NCBI GenBank assembly: GCA_037951105.1
Contig: JBAMJV010003128.1
Location: forward strand, 27,331-91,330
Length of the DNA stretch: 64,000 nucleotides
Direction: 5' to 3'
Source of the DNA: Echinarachnius parma
Lineage: Eukaryota; Echinodermata; Echinoidea; Clypeasteroida; Echinarachniidae
The translations under genes and the position numbers were made by a program. Of the stretch, positions 36,614-49,200 are shown one piece after another. How positions within the stretch are numbered: the first letter of the stretch is position 1; every line of letters starts with the position of its first letter. The notes beneath the pieces are model-generated. The model was not told the origin of the DNA. It was given only the letters and a program-made list of their open reading frames with translations, and ran no database searches.

Positions 36614-38837
36614 CGGTGACACGACATATGCTCCGCCGACATATGCTCCGCCGACAATTGCTTCGAAAAATGCGACAAATGCTCCGCGACAAATGCTCCG
36701 CCGACATTTGCTCCGCCGACATTTCCTCCGCCGACAATTGCTCCGCCGACAAATGCTCCGAACATGCGACAATTACTCCGCCGACATTTGCTCCGCCGAC
36801 AATTGCTCCGCGACAATTGCTCGGGGGCGTTTAGAAGTCTCACAAATTGGGCCCTCGTTATTCAGTGAACGATGAACAAATCTAAACAAAATTGGAACTC
36901 CGAAAATTTAATACAACGTTATGGTACTAGTTAACTTATTTTTTTGGTAATGAAAAAGGGTCATCGTAATAAAACCTTTATTATTATTATTGTTGCTTAT
37001 TCTGGAAATTGCGCCGCTATTTTAATGAAATAATATTTCTTATTCTCTTAATTTGTATGAAATTTTTGTTTTTATTTTATTTTATACATTTTCTTTTAGT
37101 CTTGCAGGTCCATACCCTCTCATTCCATACCTTCTCAATCCATTCATATTTTCTATATTTTCATTATCTTTTGTACAGCATCTGCTTGTTCATGTATGCT
37201 TCGACACTGCGTCTTATTTGTTCATACATTCATGTTCTCTTCAGTAGTCTCCGTAGGCACAACACTATTTTGAATTCTTATCAAACAGTTTTGTAACAAT
37301 TACATTTTGTTTGTAATACTACACTGTATAATATTTGCTATCTTGTTTTTTTTTTTTTTTTTTTTTCTATTATTCACAATATTTCCGTATTTGATTTTTC
37401 GTATTTTTTCCGTATTTGATACTTTCATTACTTTGTAAAACATTAATTTTTGAGGGATTCCACATTCTACAAGCTATGCTTTTTAGTGGATCCCTCCATT
37501 TTCACTTGAAATTTAAACATACAGCAACATTCGTTTACTTTCTGTTTCCGCTTTTATAATATGATTATTTCTAAATGTCAAAATTGAATTGTACCTTATT
37601 TCAAAATCTAAAAATTTCGTGGTATCTTATTTCATTATATTTTAATCAATTATTATATCAACATACATTTTGATTGCCAATGTTTATAATTTATTGTTTA
37701 TACTTTCCCAAATGTTGTTGTGAATTATTCATTTTAAATATATGTACCTTCTTGTTGAAAATGAAATAAAATTGAACATTGAACATTGAACAGTGGGTGA
37801 AAATAACGTTCTTTGAATTTTGATAAAACGTGGATAAATGTTGAACTGATGCAGAACAATTTCTTGATTCATAAAGAGTCTGAGTAATACAAATGCAGTG
37901 ATTATGAAGACTTTTCTTTTGTCTATTCATGATCGATCTTAACACCAGTATCATGCCCTTCGCTTGATTATTGCTTGGAACAGTATACTATTCATCACAG
38001 CATTTTCGGATACTATGAGGGTCCGTGGTTCGACTCCAGTCGAACCCCAATGTAACATCAAAAACTAAAGCCAGTGTTGTGTGTTATTGCGCCTCCCCTT
38101 CTGCTACTAGAATGCAGGCTGCAGGGTCACGCATCCTTACAACACTGGGCTTGACTGCCCCCACCCCCCCCCCCCCCCCACCCTGTATACAGAAACGTGA
38201 AACAAACAAACCAGCCAATAAAATATTTGAATGAATCGATGGTTACTGAATCGATTGTACTCCAATTTCACAAGAGATTCGCATAACATATAACAGCGCA
38301 CTTCATACCAAAGGTACTTGAGAATTCATTCAAGAGTTTAATCTTCAGCGGAGTAAATGTCGGTGGAACAATTATGGTTGAGGAACATGTGTTGTTTTTG
38401 GACCATTTGAAGTACTGTCATCTTCAGAGCATATATTTATGCGGAGCAATTGTCACCGGAGCAAATGTCGTATCTCCGGAGCATATTTCGGCGGAACAAT
38501 TGTATAAGCAATTGTCGCATATATTCGAAGCATTTTCGGCGGAGCAATTGTCGCATCTTCGGAGCATTTGTCGGCGGAGCAATTGTCGGCGGAGCAAATG
38601 TCGGCGGAGCATTTGTCGGCGGAGCAAATGTCGGCGGAGCATTTTTCGGCGGAGCAAATGTCGGTGGAGCATTTGTCGGCGGAGCAAATGTCGGCGGAGC
38701 ATTTGTCGGGGGAGCAATTGTCGGCGAAGCAAATGTCGGCGGAGCAAATATCGCGAGCATTTGTCGCGGAGCATTTGTCGCATTTTTCGGAGCAAATGTA
38801 GGCGGAGCATATGTCGGCGGAGCATATGTCATGGAAC
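36614..38837. mobile_element. TU-like foldback transposon, copy in unit C
   Basis: Nearly identical to the copy in unit B. Target duplications TTGGAAGG at 36606-36613 and CTGGAAGG at 38838-38845 show the same one-base difference as in B. The two copies therefore derive from one insertion followed by duplication, not from two insertions. Confidence 0.85.
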
Positions 38838-39310
38838 CTGGAAGGCACACGCTCTACCAATCTTGCCACACCGTCTTGCTCTGTCATCCTTCTCCAGCTT
38901 GGGCGGATCCCGTCTGTCGTGGTCTTCTATCTCCTAGCTAGCTCTGCAAACCAGGCGTCTACTGCATACACGAGAGGCTGCTTGATGAACTGAAATATAA
39001 TATATAACATGAAAATAAAAATATAGTATACTAAGTCTTGTAACCTAAACTATATTCAATGACACAGTTTCATCATTCAGATTTATAATTTTGTTCCCAC
39101 AGTCAATGTCTTGGACATACCTATCACCTTGAAAAGTCACGGTACAAGCTGTTACAGCTCTAGATAAAACACTAATTAAAACCATTTGTTTTCGTCACAT
39201 CATATCCAATCCATGCTCACCTGCAAACTGGAATGTTCAAGGGATAAGTAATCAATTACATTTTATAAACCAGCATTATATTTTAAAACGAGCCCAAAGA
39301 GACGAATTAA

Positions 39311-39468
39311 AGGGCATCAAGCGTGGAGATGCTACATAGCGGGTCGCCATTTTGAACTGGGTTAGTTTGCGCGCACCGCATGACACTGAGCTAACGTGCA
39401 TTACGCACGGTGCGCAACGCGTATGCAAGATGGCGCCGCGCATCTCATTTGACGAATCTGAACTACCT
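39311..39468. mobile_element. 158-bp TTAA family-5 MITE, with empty-site proof
   Basis: TTAA at 39307-39310 and 39469-39472. The ends are AGGGCATCAAGC and CTGAACTACCT, only loosely inverted. Unit B has GACGAATTAAGTCAAG, the uninterrupted target, at the same place. The interior is CpG-rich (GCGCACCGCATGAC, AAGATGGCGCCGCGC). Confidence 0.85.
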
Positions 39469-39585
39469 TTAAGTCAAGTACATGTTACCCCGTCGACTTT
39501 GTAAAGAATGCCATAATAATAAAATATTTTAATTTTGAGCAACAACATCGTTTTTTAATTATCTTTTAGCAAGTGACCTACTTAA

Positions 39586-39666
39586 CCCGTTGAGGACGAA
39601 TTTATTTTGGTATAACATGCATTCTCCACAGACTCAAGCCCGAATATTTTCGAGGTCCTCAACGGG
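39586..39666. mobile_element. 81-bp TTAA family-4 MITE (unit C)
   Basis: The third copy of the element at 31659-31739, flanked by TTAA at 39582-39585 and 39667-39670. Confidence 0.85.
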
Positions 39667-39781
39667 TTAATATAGGCTACTGTATACTCATGTCCATTAT
39701 TATAGCCATAAAACAAATAATAATTATTTCATGCTTACTGAACTACAAACTAACGTCATAACTATCAAAGAAAAATATAAG

Positions 39782-40944
39782 CTTCGATATTGGTTTAAAA
39801 AAGCATTTTGTGTAAGATCTTCAAGTTCTCACCTATCCCATTGCTGTAGCTTGGCCTGGGGGCAACACCAGTGGCTCGACAGCTTACTCCAAGGCAAATG
39901 GCTCCAGCATATCCTCCTCTCTCTTTCGCTTTCCTCCTTTCATCAGCCTGTCCATTCTGGTAATTTCTTCTCTGATTATTCTGCCTCTATCCCACTTGTT
40001 GTTATGACTATATGGCTGTATACCACTGTGGAATTGTACAGTAAAGAGTGCAAATTACCACATAAATTTGAACACATGACTGAGACTGCATCAGTGCATG
40101 GACTCACAGGAGCTAGGAGGCTAATTTTGTAATTTGGTCCTTCATAATATTTAATGTTATAAAATATTACCTGCCAGTAAATTCTCATGCATTGAGAAAA
40201 AAAAAGACGTACGAAACCACATTAGCGCCCAAATTTCATCTTTGCATTGCCCTTGATGGCCATGGCATGCATACCTTTTTTGAAATTTTGTATTTCAGTT
40301 TTGCTTTAACTTATTGTTTACACATATTCATAAGATAATTTGTCATATTTGGCAAATATTTGAAAGATAGACCATATATCAAATACTAACTCTAGCGTTC
40401 CCTAGAGTTAATCAAATACAAACTCTACAACGAATTAATTAAAACAGGTTTCATGGTTGTCTCTGATGTTCAGGTACAATTGTTCCCATTCCCATATAAA
40501 ATGAGTTCACAAATCACAGTTTCGAGTTTGGAAATGGTAAATGGTTACTATGTACTAACATGGATTTCAGCACATGGGGTAACATTGTAATAGTATACGC
40601 CGCAGAATCTGTGTTCGAGATACCATTATGCTAGGATAATGACGATTCTATACAAAATGAACAACAGTTAAGATCATTACATAGCAACATAATAAGGTAA
40701 GTTTACACTACATATCAATGCCGATGAATTTATCTTTGTAAAAGGGGTAAAATGTGTACTTACCGCTCACTACTCGAAGCAAGACTGGATGAGAAATTAG
40801 ATTGGTCCAACGCGTCTCATACTTGAAAACAAACCCGATTCCGCGGGAAATCGGGGAAAATACGCCTAATTAGCAACAATCTCGCGCAAAGGAGTCGTTG
40901 TCTTTATCCAGCCGTGTTTGATTATGTTTTGAAAGCCAAATCTC
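39782..40944. other. Unassigned interval
   Basis: A minus-strand frame across ~39830-39985 is open and Arg-rich but lacks a start, clear splice sites or a known domain. A 133-codon plus frame (39731-40132) lies partly in the tandem-unit edge and is not supported. No named repeat is recognised. Confidence 0.4.
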
Positions 40945-41073
40945 TATGGATATCGATCGTAAATAAATCAATCGTAAGTCGGCGTTCCTGCAATGCAAAT
41001 TTGCAATTGACCGTAACTTACAATCGATAAATCGACCGTAAAGTTACGACCGATATTCTTTCTGCAACGGGGC
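40945..41073. repeat. Harbinger-like terminal module (right)
   Basis: The inverse of 29834-30030: TCGTAA motifs followed by TTTCTGCAACGGGGCCC. If paired with the left module it would bound an 11.2-kb composite, but the flanks (ATA versus CAG) do not match as target duplications. Confidence 0.5.
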
Positions 41074-41084
41074 CCAGGACACAT

Positions 41085-41245
41085 ATGGCTAATGTCGCGT
41101 TGTCATGGTTTTTTTTTTTTTTTTTGGGGGGGGGGCCAAACGATTGGGGGGGGGGGGGGGGGGGGGGTGGGGCACGTGCCCCCCCCCCCGGGCGCCGACA
41201 CCACCCCCCCCCCCCCCCCCCCCCCCGTAGCTACGCCACTGGTTG
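41085..41245. repeat. Poly-G/poly-C repeat ending GTAGCTACGCCACTGG
   Basis: The right end of the widespread CAGTGGCGTAGC family, with long poly-T, poly-G and poly-C tracts. A complete short copy is at 47918-48111. Confidence 0.7.
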
Positions 41246-41579
41246 TAACGAAAGGGGAATTCGAAAAAACCTGTCCCATAGTTTTATTGTTACATTGTAG
41301 CCTACCAAGTAGTAGGCTACCTTACTTAACCCTCGACATCTCAAATGCAAGTCCAAGTACACCAATTCGACCGATGGTCTGATTAGTTGTAGGTATTATG
41401 CACAACATATTAAACCAATTTATTAACTGATAATTGTGACTAGCGTTTGACTGTCAAAGGGTTAAGAATGTTATCTTATCCGTTCAAGTGAACAATATGA
41501 ATAATGAGACGCCTACGCAGAATTCTGAATCGCGCAAATTCACGCAGACAATCAGTCACGTCTCCACCAGGCAAACAAA

Positions 41580-42060
41580 TTGTTGTTTTGTGTGGAGAGC
41601 ATAGGCGTACCCCGAGGGACAGGGGGTTTGGGGGGTTCACCCCTTGACACAAAATGCTGTTTTGGGGGGTTTGAACCCCCCTTTTAAAATGTTGGCCGGT
41701 CTCGAGACCACTTTTTAGCGGTCTCGACCACCATAAACCTGGTCTCGGAATCGGTAAATTTGAACGGTCCTGGTCTTCAACGAAAATTGGGACCGGTCCT
41801 GGTCTAGGCTTCGAAAAATTGGACCGGTCCTGGTCTCGGCTTCGAACATTTTCATCGACTACCCCCCGCCCTGCTGACAGGATTTTATCAACCATTGGGT
41901 CCTGGTCTAGGCTTCTCAAATTTGGACCGGTCCTTGTATCGGTCTCAACAATTTGGGACTGGTCTTGGTCTCGGTCTCAACACAATTTTGGACCGGTCCT
42001 GGTCTCGGCTTCAAAATTGTTCTACGATTACCCCTCCCCCCCCCCCCCCCCCCCCCCTTG
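41580..42060 (-). repeat. GGTCTCGAGACC / GGTCCTGGTCTCGG repeat
   Basis: Multiple imperfect copies of GGACCGGTCCTGGTCTCGGC and related modules, ending in a poly-C tract. Related to the repeats at 6064-7505, 21920-22140 and the start of each tandem unit. Confidence 0.75.
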
Positions 42061-42061
42061 A

Positions 42062-42611
42062 ACAAAATGGGTACCCCACTGGTGGAGAGATAAGGTTTAA
42101 CATGCATTGAATCTGTCTGGCATCGGTGGTAATCTTTAGTAAGGCGATTGTAAATATTTATACAGTTATTGTATATATTATTTTCGTGTTACCTTTGCAG
42201 TCGCCTACAGTAATTTTGATAACTGAATACAGTATAAGCACAACCAACCAACACTAAATAACGAACGAAAAACATGAAACTTATATATAAGCAAATTCAT
42301 TTTTAGATTATGTTGCAACGTGAATATCAAACAATTAATATAGCAAGTGAAGAAGACGTATTTATACAACAAAATCGATAAGTATCTCAAATATATGATG
42401 CCTCACTCCTATGGAATGTGAAAATATGCTTAATGTAATACTCTCATGCAAAATATCAATAACTTATCCACATCCCTCAAACATAGAACAAAACAACAAG
42501 GAGGAATAATAATGTAAATAAACATTAATCACAGATTTGTTATTATTGATATAATTATACAATGTATTATCGTATGATACATTTTCGGAACCATTTTCCT
42601 TCTGCATACAG
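42062..42611. other. Upstream flank of the NLR-type gene
   Basis: A/T-rich sequence immediately 5' of the first recognised exon. A splice acceptor at 42610-42611 implies an upstream non-coding exon, but I cannot place a promoter or that exon. Confidence 0.4.
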
Positions 42612-43266
42612 GAACAGTAAAGGAGAGCGCATTCACATCTAGGTTCTTTGATGTAACTTCTCTGCCATCATGCCTGTCTCTCTGTGTGAGTGGCGGATCA
42701 GGATTGGGAGGTTCTTTCCGCGAACTCAGAGCGATGACGATAAAGGATGTACACGCACTCATCAGTCAAGGACAAAGGGGAAGAGACATCAGCAATCCAG
42801 CTCCAATGTTTCTCAGGAGAATGACCAGAAAAATGAAAGCCATGAACCAAGGAGCCTAGGCTATGTGGTTGTACTTATTCTGGTAACATTGCTGACATCG
42901 GTTTGTTTGCTAAGAATGAGTGAGGGGCTGGTGCCTAACCTAAATGACCCTGGAGATTCATTCGATACACGTTCAGTCAGAACATCAATGCTGAACTCTC
43001 CTGTCTGGTCAATCCAGTCAATATCTGCATCATACGACAACTCATCACTCGAGCATTCTGAAGTTGAAAATTCTTCAAGACTGAACTCTTGCTGCTTCAT
43101 AATCCAGTCAGTACCCCCATGTTACGACACCTCTCCAATGACACCACCTTCCAACCAAACCAGCTCTGACGTGTCTTCAAGACTGAACTCTCACGGAGCC
43201 GCATCTTGTAGCAACTCGTCGGGGTTTGGAGTCAACGAACCATCGACATTTGGACTTGCCATGCAG
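42612..43266 (+). CDS. NLR gene exon 1: 5' UTR and transmembrane N-terminus
   Basis: The acceptor TTCTGCATACAG precedes 58 nt of 5' UTR with an in-frame stop (TAG at 42640). The ATG at 42670 has A at -3. The exon ends at ATGCAG|GTGAAT in phase 0. It codes 199 residues: a basic, hydrophilic head, one hydrophobic segment at ~63-81 (LGYVVVLILVTLLTSVCLL), then a Ser/Asn-rich tail with two and a half imperfect repeats of an SSRLNS...IQS...CYDTS type and four N-x-S/T sequons. Positive charges before the hydrophobic segment suggest a type II signal anchor. Assignment to this gene rests on phase, order and distance, so it is less certain than the later exons. A minus-strand 79-codon frame here is a shadow. 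Confidence 0.65.
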
Positions 43267-46200
43267 GTGAATATTCATGTTTTCCACATTTTGTTTAACT
43301 ACTTTCGAATAGTTTAGCGTATAATGTTTGTTTTATTGCCATAAATACATCCCATATAGCCATTTTGTATTGTTTCTACAACTGTAGTAAATTCATATAA
43401 TTATGGTCAGATGCCTTGTGTTTTTAATAATGTCTACAAAAAGCTGCATCACTTCAGTGATGGCTCGCCCATATCTCTAAGTTAATTTGTACCCTTTTGT
43501 GAAAATATCTTATAACCATCGCGGACAAATTTGGTAATAACTTTCAGTTATTCCAATCTAAAGGGAATTCAGACAGGTATATTAGATGCGTGGATCCATA
43601 TTTCGCACTTGTACGCACGGTACCGAACCCGAATACCCGAGTCAAAAATGCATCAAAAATAGTCGCGTTTGGAATATTTGTACTAGTCGAATGGAGATCC
43701 ATCAGAGATGTTTACGAGCGAAAATATTACGTTACACGTTTAACCGCACCGAATTCAAAGTGCCACTGTTTGTTGCCTTAGGTGATAGCTCGAAAAACTC
43801 GCTCGGTATAGAGATACCAGCTTTGCTGCATGCAATATTATAAGAAGGCCAGTGTTCAGATATTTCGAAGCACCGCTCTTCGATCGATCCAACACATATC
43901 GTGAGTTTACTTCAGGAGATTACGGTGGAGTGCGAGTTGGAATTTGCTAACTACCCATTATATCCCACGCATATATGCCTTTACGTGATTATTCAATCGA
44001 TGTACTGTGTCAAATACAACTTTCACAAGAGTCATATGTTTATGTTATACTTACTGTAATACTTAAAGCAGAAACCCAACAAACTATGTATAATATACAT
44101 AGCTTGTTGTGTTCTTGCTTATTACATAATTTAGTATAACATGCGACTATAAATCGTGTGAGAGTTGTAAAAAGACATAATATTAAGTCTACGCGCAATA
44201 TTTTTAAATGATGTTTTGAAGTATAATCAATTAAACTCATTTACTATAGTTTAAAGTTTAACCAAACTCTATTAGCTGTCGCAAATGTATGACTATATCA
44301 TTCTTGCTTAACCGACACACTTTTGTTTTGATATTTTTACTTCAACCAGAAAACATACCATCCAGTTTACTAAAGGTTGTGAATGTAGTGATAGATATTT
44401 ATAATTTGAGGAGATTAATTTAATGAAATTAATTGCAAACCTGTTTCACGAATCGTGTGAGGTGTCTTAAGGTATAGTGTATTATTCATTAACCTGCATC
44501 TCTGATGTATGTTTCCTCTCTATCTGCAGCAGGAAGCCTTCTCTCAGAACTCATCCTTGTCACCCTGTGTGAGCCTGATGAATTGCCAAGGACAATGCCT
44601 GTGGAATCTGTTCGTCTCTAAACTACACCTCGCGAGGGCAGGAGACATAGAAACCAACCCTGGTCCTCAGACCAATCCTCAGACAGGTCCTCGGTCCCAA
44701 GGAGCAAGGAGCAAGGATGTCGATAACAGGTAGATGAACATCTCCTATACATTAGTTTGACTCGTATGGTTACGGAGAAGGGACCGCCGAGGTTCAATGT
44801 CTTATTTCGATCTAGATTTCGTCTCTCTCCTGCTTAACTAATGCTCACGAGCCTTCTACAACCTCACATTGTAAATTATTCCAATAGTCTTCATCAACTG
44901 CATGCATAATCCCGCATCTGAAGCAAAGTTAACACATTTTCTATGTGATCCTGTATAATATTGGTCCTGAGCTAACTCTACACACTATGGGAACACACAA
45001 TTTATTAAGGAACAGGCTTATCAACACAACATTTTCTGCATGCTTTAGGTAGAGGACGATTGGTTTGATAGTCACATTAATTTATGGACAGTGGGAGGAG
45101 AACACGAGACCTCCGGGTTGCTGGACCGCTGCTTCATTAGCTGTATTAGTCCCTGCATGTTTTGAACCAAATTTGCAATGTTTTTCAAAGTGAGTGTGAA
45201 TAATTAATCATCAACACACCTATTTAAAATCAACACCCTTATAATCCTTGCCAAAAGTGCAGCCAATTATATTCAGCAACCAGTACATCCCCATATTTGA
45301 TATTCTGCAGCATTTCAATATTTGTCTCTTTCTTCCCTGATTTTGCATATATTCTATCATCACAGACCCACTACACCTACAGACATCCTATCCGATGAGT
45401 CCATCATGGACCTAGCCAGACAAGTCCTTCCTGATCAGCTTCATAGACTAGGCGTCGGACTTGGGATATCCTGGAACGAGGTCCAAAGCATATGGGTGAA
45501 GCACCTGAAGGACACAGCAATGGCCGCGACGGAGATTATCATGGCGTGGAATACGAAGCATGGCGCTGGACCTGAGCAGGCGGAGAAACTCAAGGTCATC
45601 TTGGACTCGGTTGGACTGTGTACACCAACAGCAGCTGCTGCTACATCGACGCCGTTGCTACGAGGTACGTTGAATAAGGTTATTGAATTTCACTTTGAAG
45701 GAAAACAAAAATCTGCCTACAGCAGAGATTGTTAAATCGGGAGTGGAAGGCGAGTCAGTTGGTCGGCCCGTGGCTCAAGAAATAGTCCCTGCACTAACAA
45801 CATCGACGAATAAAAACAACATTATGTTTGTATTAGTGTCTGTATAAACTTCTCTAATTAAACATGACTGTAATATAATAATCTAGTAACCGCTATGTTT
45901 AGCTTAGTAAACTTAGTATAATCCTGTGTTTCATTCAAATGGCACAGTTTTCATGAAAAAAACAAAACATATTCATTGTTTCCCTAGTTACGGCGTCGAT
46001 GTAGCAGCAGCTGTTGTTGGTGCAAGCTCTATTTCTTGAGCCACGGACCGAACAAAACCTCCACCATCGCATTACAAACTAACAGTTATTATTCCACGTA
46101 CTCGAAAGGAATACAACATTACAAATACCCAAGTGAAAAGCCTGTTAGAAATGTATTATTAACAAAAGAACACTTAACACTCATAAGGGCGCTTTCTACA

Positions 46201-49200
46201 ACTCATTGGTTTAAAACATTTAAAATAAAATTGTGCGCATATGTTTTGTGAAAGTAGCGATTGGATAATCAATAACTTTTTGAAAAAAAAGTTTTTGAAA
46301 AGAGGAAGCATTTAAACAACTTGTTCAACGGGTGGTTCAAAATTATTGAATATTTTTTAGGCCCCATATTTATTACAGAAGGTTATGTGTATAAATATAT
46401 GTCAGCTAATTCTGAAACGATTTGTATCGAATATAGTTTATTCTGACATTAAAATGTATGCTCTCTCTCTCAAATTGTTCACTCAGTTTCTAATCATCTC
46501 ACAAAACATCATTTTTATAGCGCCCTCTATACCAAAACTGAACTATCGCTTAAAAGTTGTATGCTAACAAGATATAAAATGTATAAGATTATCTTTCTCA
46601 AACAATTCCGAGATTATTTGTTTAATAAATCATGAACCTACATTTCAATATTTCAGTTTACCTGATTAATATAATTATCTCCTGTCTTATTAATGGAGAA
46701 ACATGAACCATACATGAAACTCCACACATGAGGCTACCCTGCGCTAATTTCTAGATTAACCGAAAGTTGTCAATCTTTGAGCGTATTTTCCTTATTTAAT
46801 GTACCGAATTTGATGTTTGAATATCACAGTATCTTTTCTAATCAAAAATATTTTGTTTTACTACCCTAAAGTATATTTTGTAGTGAATCAAGTCCTCCAG
46901 ACAAACTGTAACACGGCAGGTTATTGACGTATACCTCTGCATCCTTTTATTTATTCCCAAATAGTTTGTGAAACATTTCAAAACGTATAAATGGCAAATT
47001 GGAACATTTTGACCAGGATTACCGTTTACATTGTAATTTTCCATGTCCTTTTTTTGTAACGCGAAGTTACCGAGCTGGACTCGTCCTCAAAGATGCCTAA
47101 ATGTAGCTCTGTCTTTTGTGTTGTATACTTACTGGTCATCCACATAATCATTAGGTGATAAAATCAGGAACAACTTTTTGAAAGAGCATGCTATTTTAAT
47201 AGCAGAACAAACTTGATTTGGTTAAAATCTGATTAGAAATTGCTAAAATATCAATATATCAGTATATCCGATCGTATGAATTTGGGCCCCAAATAAATAC
47301 GATGATTTTAAATGCGTAAATTTTGTCAAAAATTCAAAAAAGTGGTTTTAAATAGTTGTTGATGTCATTCTATCTAGTAATTATTAAAACAAAACATTAA
47401 ATGCACAGTTTTGTATGAAAAAGGCTAAAACCAATTATTATTTTAGAGAGCGCCCCTTGATATGTATCGGCTATTTTTGAATGATGACATGAGTTTTACT
47501 AATAGTCGTTTGGAATTGTGCATACCTTTTGGGCATCGTGAAGTTATCACTATTATTTGGTACCGTAATGGTGCAGGTTTGGGTTAATAAAGTTAAGTTT
47601 GAGCAATACACAAATATCCCTTTAACGTCAAACTCAATAAACTCTCTAAAGCATGACTTACATGCACCGTTCATTCCATTATATGTCATGGGAGTCGCAT
47701 AGCCCAGACCCGTACCAACCTACATTTGTTATGTTACAGCAGCTAATGAGTACAATTTGTAAAGTTATATTTATATATTTAACTTTATCATTATAAGCAA
47801 CATTTCCCTTGCGCTGGCTTCACCTCAACCCCCCTACCACCACCTCTCTCTCCACTTCTTTCTTATCATACATGTATATCATTCGTGCATCAAACTATTT
47901 ACTGCATTAGTTCCTCGACAGTGGCGTAGCGTGGTCGGACTGATTGGGGGGCACGCACAATTATTGGGGGGGGGCACACCTTATGTATTTCTTTGTTTTT
48001 TTTTCAAAAAATGGCCCCTTATGTTTTCTATTGTTTTTTTCAAAATTATTGGGGGGAGAGGCACAGGCCCCCCCCCCCCGTGCCCCCCCCCCCCGTAGCT
48101 ACGCCACTGATATGCCCGCATACGATTGACTGAGCAAAGGAAATGTTTAAGTTTTAGATGAGAAATGCTTTTGTTCCCTAGAGCATAATCAAATCTTCAA
48201 CTTTTGTATGATGATGCTATTTGTTTGTAACTCTTCAATGTTATGCGCCTAGCTGTTCACCCTCTATAATACAACAGCTACTTTACAAATGTATATATCT
48301 TCTAGCTTGGGATCCCATCCAACAATTTCCGTGAGGTTTTTTGAACTTCTAAAGTAAAATTTTAAAACATCTACAAATTGTCTTTTCCCCCTAAGTTTAG
48401 CGAATGCATCGCACCATAAAGGAATTATGTTATCGCAATGTGTGCCATTTATAAGCGTTAATAGTTTTTTTCAGTTCGACTTGAGTGTCATACACCACGT
48501 ACAATAAAATTGTATTTTACCACACAAGCCCTTTTGTATACTTTTTCAACACAATTAATCAATACGTTTGGCCAATATACTCCACCCTCCCCTCCCCCCC
48601 CCCCCAAAAAAAGGACACGTGTTTAAAGGAAAGACCGACAGTTTTGGTAAGACAAAAACCTGCACAGTAACATTTCAAACTAATATTCATAACTCCACAA
48701 TCCTTGAAAGGTATACAAAATTACAAACGACGAAGTAAAAAGCATGTTAACATTAAAAAAGAACCATTAAAGGGATCTAGTAACTTTGTTGAGATGTGCA
48801 AAAACTGATGAATGGTTGATGCAATGTATACTGTTGTTATCTCATATGTCCTCAGGGTAATGTATGGCCAAGTAATGAGCGAAAATGCAAAGTGATATTG
48901 GGTGATATTCACCAACTCACTGCATTCACTTTGTACAGGGATGAAAATCTCGCCCGGAGATTTTCTTATCTAAATACTTCAATCATACATATCTTTGTAA
49001 TGAAAGGGAAATTTGAAAAACCGAAAGCTGTCCCATGATTTTATTGTTAATACGAATACAACAAGGTATAAAGGAACCGCTAGAATTACAATTTTATTTT
49101 GAGGATTTGGACAATGTTACTAAGTCCCTTTAAAAAGCAATAGGGCGCTCTTTAAAAAATAATTGGTTTCAACCATTTTTCATACAAACTCATACAATGT

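Larger units (their letters stand above)
35983..39781. repeat. Tandem unit C, with foldback and 158-bp TTAA element
   Basis: It carries the foldback at the same base as unit B and a 158-bp insertion at 39311-39468 that A and B lack. The remaining ~1.4 kb matches units A and B closely, with isolated substitutions. Confidence 0.9.

Noticed and set aside
32386..38993. Many frames of 60-187 codons with CRRSICRRS, GGANVGGAFV or APPTFAPPTN repeats
   Set aside because: All are six-frame shadows of the 15-bp foldback repeat, whose length is a multiple of three and which lacks stops.
39731..40132. 133-codon plus-strand frame
   Set aside because: It begins in the edge of tandem unit C, has no domain and no supported start; likely chance.
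29834..41073. Firm call of a single Harbinger transposon
   Set aside because: The ends are inverted and similar, but flanking triplets differ and no transposase is seen between them.
42861..43100. Minus-strand 79-codon frame overlapping NLR exon 1
   Set aside because: Shadow frame of the Ser/Asn-rich coding repeat on the opposite strand.
43586..43843. Possible extra NLR exon in intron 1
   Set aside because: No consensus splice sites around it and no domain; flanking exons already join in frame without it.
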